Assembly: GCF_001591805.1 (NCBI RefSeq)
Contig: NZ_BCVP01000012.1
Location: 62,001 to 126,000, forward strand
DNA from: Neobacillus novalis NBRC 102450
GTDB lineage: Bacteria; Bacillota; Bacilli; Bacillales; Cytobacillaceae
Length of the DNA: 64,000 bases
Direction: 5' to 3'
Under the pieces are notes generated by a model. The model had not been told where the DNA came from. It saw only the letters and a list, made by a program, of their open reading frames with translations, and ran no database searches. Positions 61,755 to 64,000 of this stretch are shown here, in pieces. The stretch's first letter is position 1. The number at the start of each line of letters is the position of its first letter. Made by a program: the position numbers and the translations under genes.

Positions 61755-64000
61755 TTATTTGATTTCTACCGTAAGCTTTTGTTGTATATCAGTTAAGAGT
61801 TCGAGAGAAACCCCGCCATCTAAGGCAGAAAGCAAACTTAAATAAAAATCATCTGACTGCTCATTCATTTGCTTTACTAAACGATTGAATTCGTTTAACA
61901 ATTCGTTAGCGTAATGACGATTCAAGCGTCCTGCTTCATGCTGTAAATAGTCTTCAGCAAGTGGCTGCAGGACATTTGTAAGTTCATCACTCATGTTTTG
62001 TTTGTCATTTTTTTCAAAAAAAGACTTTGGATTTTTAAAATATGATAAGGATTTCGCGAACAGCTGTTGATTGGCATCTTTAAAGGCAATTGGGAAATCA
62101 ATCTCTTCTCCCTTCCTTTTTTCAAATGCAGAAAAAGAAAGATCCCGGTTGATTTCAAGAAGTTTGCGCATAAGAACTGATTGATAATCAGCCAACTGCT
62201 TTTCAACAAACCGGTCGATTCTAACGGTTGTTGCCCGCATCTCCTGCGCAAAATCAAAGCCAAAACTTTCTAAGAATTCGTCTAGTGCAGTTTGGAGAGC
62301 CTTTTTTAAATTACGCCCGTCATCCCTTAGGGCTGATGGATTAAACGCCTCTTTAAAGAAATCGCCAAACCGTAAGAATACTCTTTGCTTAATGTAATAG
62401 ATTAGTTCTTCTGCCTCCTGGTTCATTCGCCCAAGGAGGGCATCAGCGGTTTGCTTTTCAAAAACGTAAAAAAGTTCTGCCTTTTGCTCTTCAATCTCTG
62501 TTCGTTTTTGCTCTTTGACGGCCTTATCTTCACTAGAGCTTTGAATGAGTTTGGTTACTAATTCCCGAACACGTGTCATTTCCTTTTCTGCTGCTAAAAT
62601 GGCCATTTCCGTTAAGTCATTGGAAATAAACTGATAAAAGGCCTGCTCAAACGTATCTATGCCAGAATCGGCATTCAGATTTGGAGTCGTCTTTTCTTTT
62701 AGGGCAAGCAGGCTTGACAACGAATAAAGATGCGGGTTTCGGATCCCATATTTCAGCAGCTGCTCTTCGACATATTCCGCTACCGTTTCCTTCTCAGCCT
62801 CATTTTCAGCAAGGTCAATCGCATTGATCAGGAAGAACATTTTATCCATTTGAAAGGAATCCTTCACACGGCCGAGCTGAATTAAAAATTCACGGTCTGC
62901 TTTTGAAAAGGCATGATTGTAATAGGTGACAAACAGAATCGCATCTGAGTTTTTAATATAATCAAAGGCAACGCCGGTATGACGGGCGTTAATGGAATCA
63001 GCCCCCGGGGTGTCAACAAGCGTGATTCCTTTTCTTGTTAACTCACAATCATAATAAAGCTCAATCCATTCAACGAAGCATGATTTTTCCTCGATTGCAA
63101 CAAACTCGTGAAATTCGCTTAAATTTGTTTCCTTGACTGTTCCTAATGATGGAACAAAGGAGGCAGAGCCTTTGCTAAATGCCTGCAAAAAGGCATAATG
63201 TGTTTTCTCTAAAACACCTTCCTGCCCCTTCTCAAGCAGAATCTGGCCGCTGATCTTTGCAGCCTCTGCGAAGTTGCTGGCCTGTAATTCAAAAACCTTT
63301 AAGGAACGATTGACATCCTCAAGCATGGTAGTTGATTCCTTAAACTTCACTAGAACAGTTCCATGCGGATGTTTGGCAGAAACCGGCTTAATTTTATTGA
63401 TAGCAGCTGTAGTTGGATTGGGTGATACAGGCAGCACCTTTTCTCCCATCAGTGCATTCGCAAACGAAGATTTTCCGGCACTAAAGGCCCCAAATAACGC
63501 GACAGTAAACCCTTTGTCTTCCAATCTTTCTGCTTTATCCACTATTTCTATTGCAAGCTTTTGAAAACCTGGGAGGTCTTTTATTAATTTTGAAGCATAA
63601 TGAAGCTTCTCCGTTGTGTGTTTCAAATGATTCTTTTCAGGCAGGATTTGATGTCTCGAATTTTCAACAAGAACAGCTGCTTTAAGCGGTTTATCGATAT
63701 TGTCTGTTTTCTTCTCTGAAGAGTTAGCTTCCCCTTGATATTGGATGACCTCAAATTCCTCTTCCTCTTGCGCAAAAAGCTGATACACATCTTCCTCGAA
63801 GCTTACTGATTGCATAAGCAGGTCATCAATTGTCTTTTCTCTTAAAAATATCGTTTGTTCATGCTTTTGTAACGCTGCAAATGCCTTTACATATCTCTCG
63901 ATTTTGTTAAATTCCTTTTCGTACTTTTCCTTTACGATTGTCGACTGGTCTTTTAAGGCAGCGATAAAATGGTCTTTAAATTCGGAAAGTTGATTCCTTG
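61755..64000 (-). CDS. dynA: Dynamin-like GTPase DynA, C-terminal part (5' end outside window)
   Basis: The frame is open to the right edge, giving the last 748 residues or so. A dynamin GTPase head is visible (P-loop GAFSAGKSS, G3 VDTPGAD, G4-like LINAIDLA) followed by a long helical stalk. B. subtilis DynA has two fused dynamin halves of about 1190 residues in total, so this would be the second half with the end of the first. An internal methionine at 63815 is not the start. DynA fuses membranes and aids recovery from phage or pore damage. Confidence 0.9.
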   Translation of the reverse strand, partial: RNQLSEFKDHFIAALKDQSTIVKEKYEKEFNKIERYVKAFAALQKHEQTIFLREKTIDDLLMQSVSFEEDVYQLFAQEEEEFEVIQYQGEANSSEKKTDNIDKPLKAAVLVENSRHQILPEKNHLKHTTEKLHYASKLIKDLPGFQKLAIEIVDKAERLEDKGFTVALFGAFSAGKSSFANALMGEKVLPVSPNPTTAAINKIKPVSAKHPHGTVLVKFKESTTMLEDVNRSLKVFELQASNFAEAAKISGQILLEKGQEGVLEKTHYAFLQAFSKGSASFVPSLGTVKETNLSEFHEFVAIEEKSCFVEWIELYYDCELTRKGITLVDTPGADSINARHTGVAFDYIKNSDAILFVTYYNHAFSKADREFLIQLGRVKDSFQMDKMFFLINAIDLAENEAEKETVAEYVEEQLLKYGIRNPHLYSLSSLLALKEKTTPNLNADSGIDTFEQAFYQFISNDLTEMAILAAEKEMTRVRELVTKLIQSSSEDKAVKEQKRTEIEEQKAELFYVFEKQTADALLGRMNQEAEELIYYIKQRVFLRFGDFFKEAFNPSALRDDGRNLKKALQTALDEFLESFGFDFAQEMRATTVRIDRFVEKQLADYQSVLMRKLLEINRDLSFSAFEKRKGEEIDFPIAFKDANQQLFAKSLSYFKNPKSFFEKNDKQNMSDELTNVLQPLAEDYLQHEAGRLNRHYANELLNEFNRLVKQMNEQSDDFYLSLLSALDGGVSLELLTDIQQKLTVEIK

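Overview
The window is chromosomal DNA of a low-GC, spore-forming Firmicute of the family Bacillaceae. The evidence is the gene content (gerA-type germination operon, SspL, YjcZ, CspD, MntR, DynA), the purine-rich ribosome binding sites with frequent TTG and GTG starts, and the Bacillus subtilis-like gene neighbourhoods (ypmP-Q-R-S, ypgQ-R, brxA, ypjP, thyA-dfrA, cspD-ypeQ-ypeP-ypdQ, sspL-ypcP-dynA). The combination of an uptake [NiFe] hydrogenase and Fhs points away from B. subtilis itself and toward a Neobacillus/Mesobacillus-like relative; this genus-level guess is inference. No rRNA, tRNA, phage, IS element or CRISPR array was seen.

Layout. 1-4.1 kb: a partial class III aminotransferase, a TrkH/KtrB-type K+ transporter, YjcZ and msrA-msrB. 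4.2-6.0 kb: a composite block in which a NERD-domain nuclease-like gene sits between two homologous five-unit 21-bp tandem arrays, which are in turn enclosed by two copies of a ~150 bp interspersed repeat. 6.0-7.4 kb: an RsgA paralogue behind a leader with a sigma-A promoter, a 26-codon ORF and mutually exclusive antiterminator and terminator stems. 7.4-15.9 kb: DUF4397 protein, ypmS-ypmR-sco, a gerA/B/C-type operon, degV, ypmP, a small zinc ribbon. 16-19.5 kb: a TasA-type matrix operon (TapA-like, SipW, CalY, LPXTG camelysin-like protein) divergent from a sinR with no sinI.

19.5-30.9 kb: a [NiFe] hydrogenase cluster. tatA and tatC come first, then small subunit, large subunit, cytochrome b, protease, a CxxC protein, then hypA-B-F-C-D-E, nearly all overlapping. 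It encodes structural genes, cofactor assembly and the Tat export system for the folded small subunit. 31-32.9 kb: an unknown small gene, dfrA and thyA. 32.9-43.4 kb: a Ter stress module (three TerD, TerC, TelA, YceG and a lyase/phosphoribosyltransferase/StiP/HAD biosynthetic set) in two transcription units, each preceded by a near-consensus ECF sigma (SigW-type) promoter.

43.4-64 kb: ypjP, brxA, ypgR, the ABC-F gene yfmR, ypgQ, a second degV, fhs, metA (acetyl-CoA type by Glu111), mntR, topB, cspD, RNase H-like genes, an EamA transporter, sspL, a 5'-3' exonuclease, a sulfurtransferase and the C-terminal part of the dynamin DynA running off the right edge.

The items most worth a second look are the NERD/tandem-array composite, the attenuated rsgA paralogue, the doubly ECF-controlled Ter module, and the matrix operon with a sortase-anchored camelysin-like protein.
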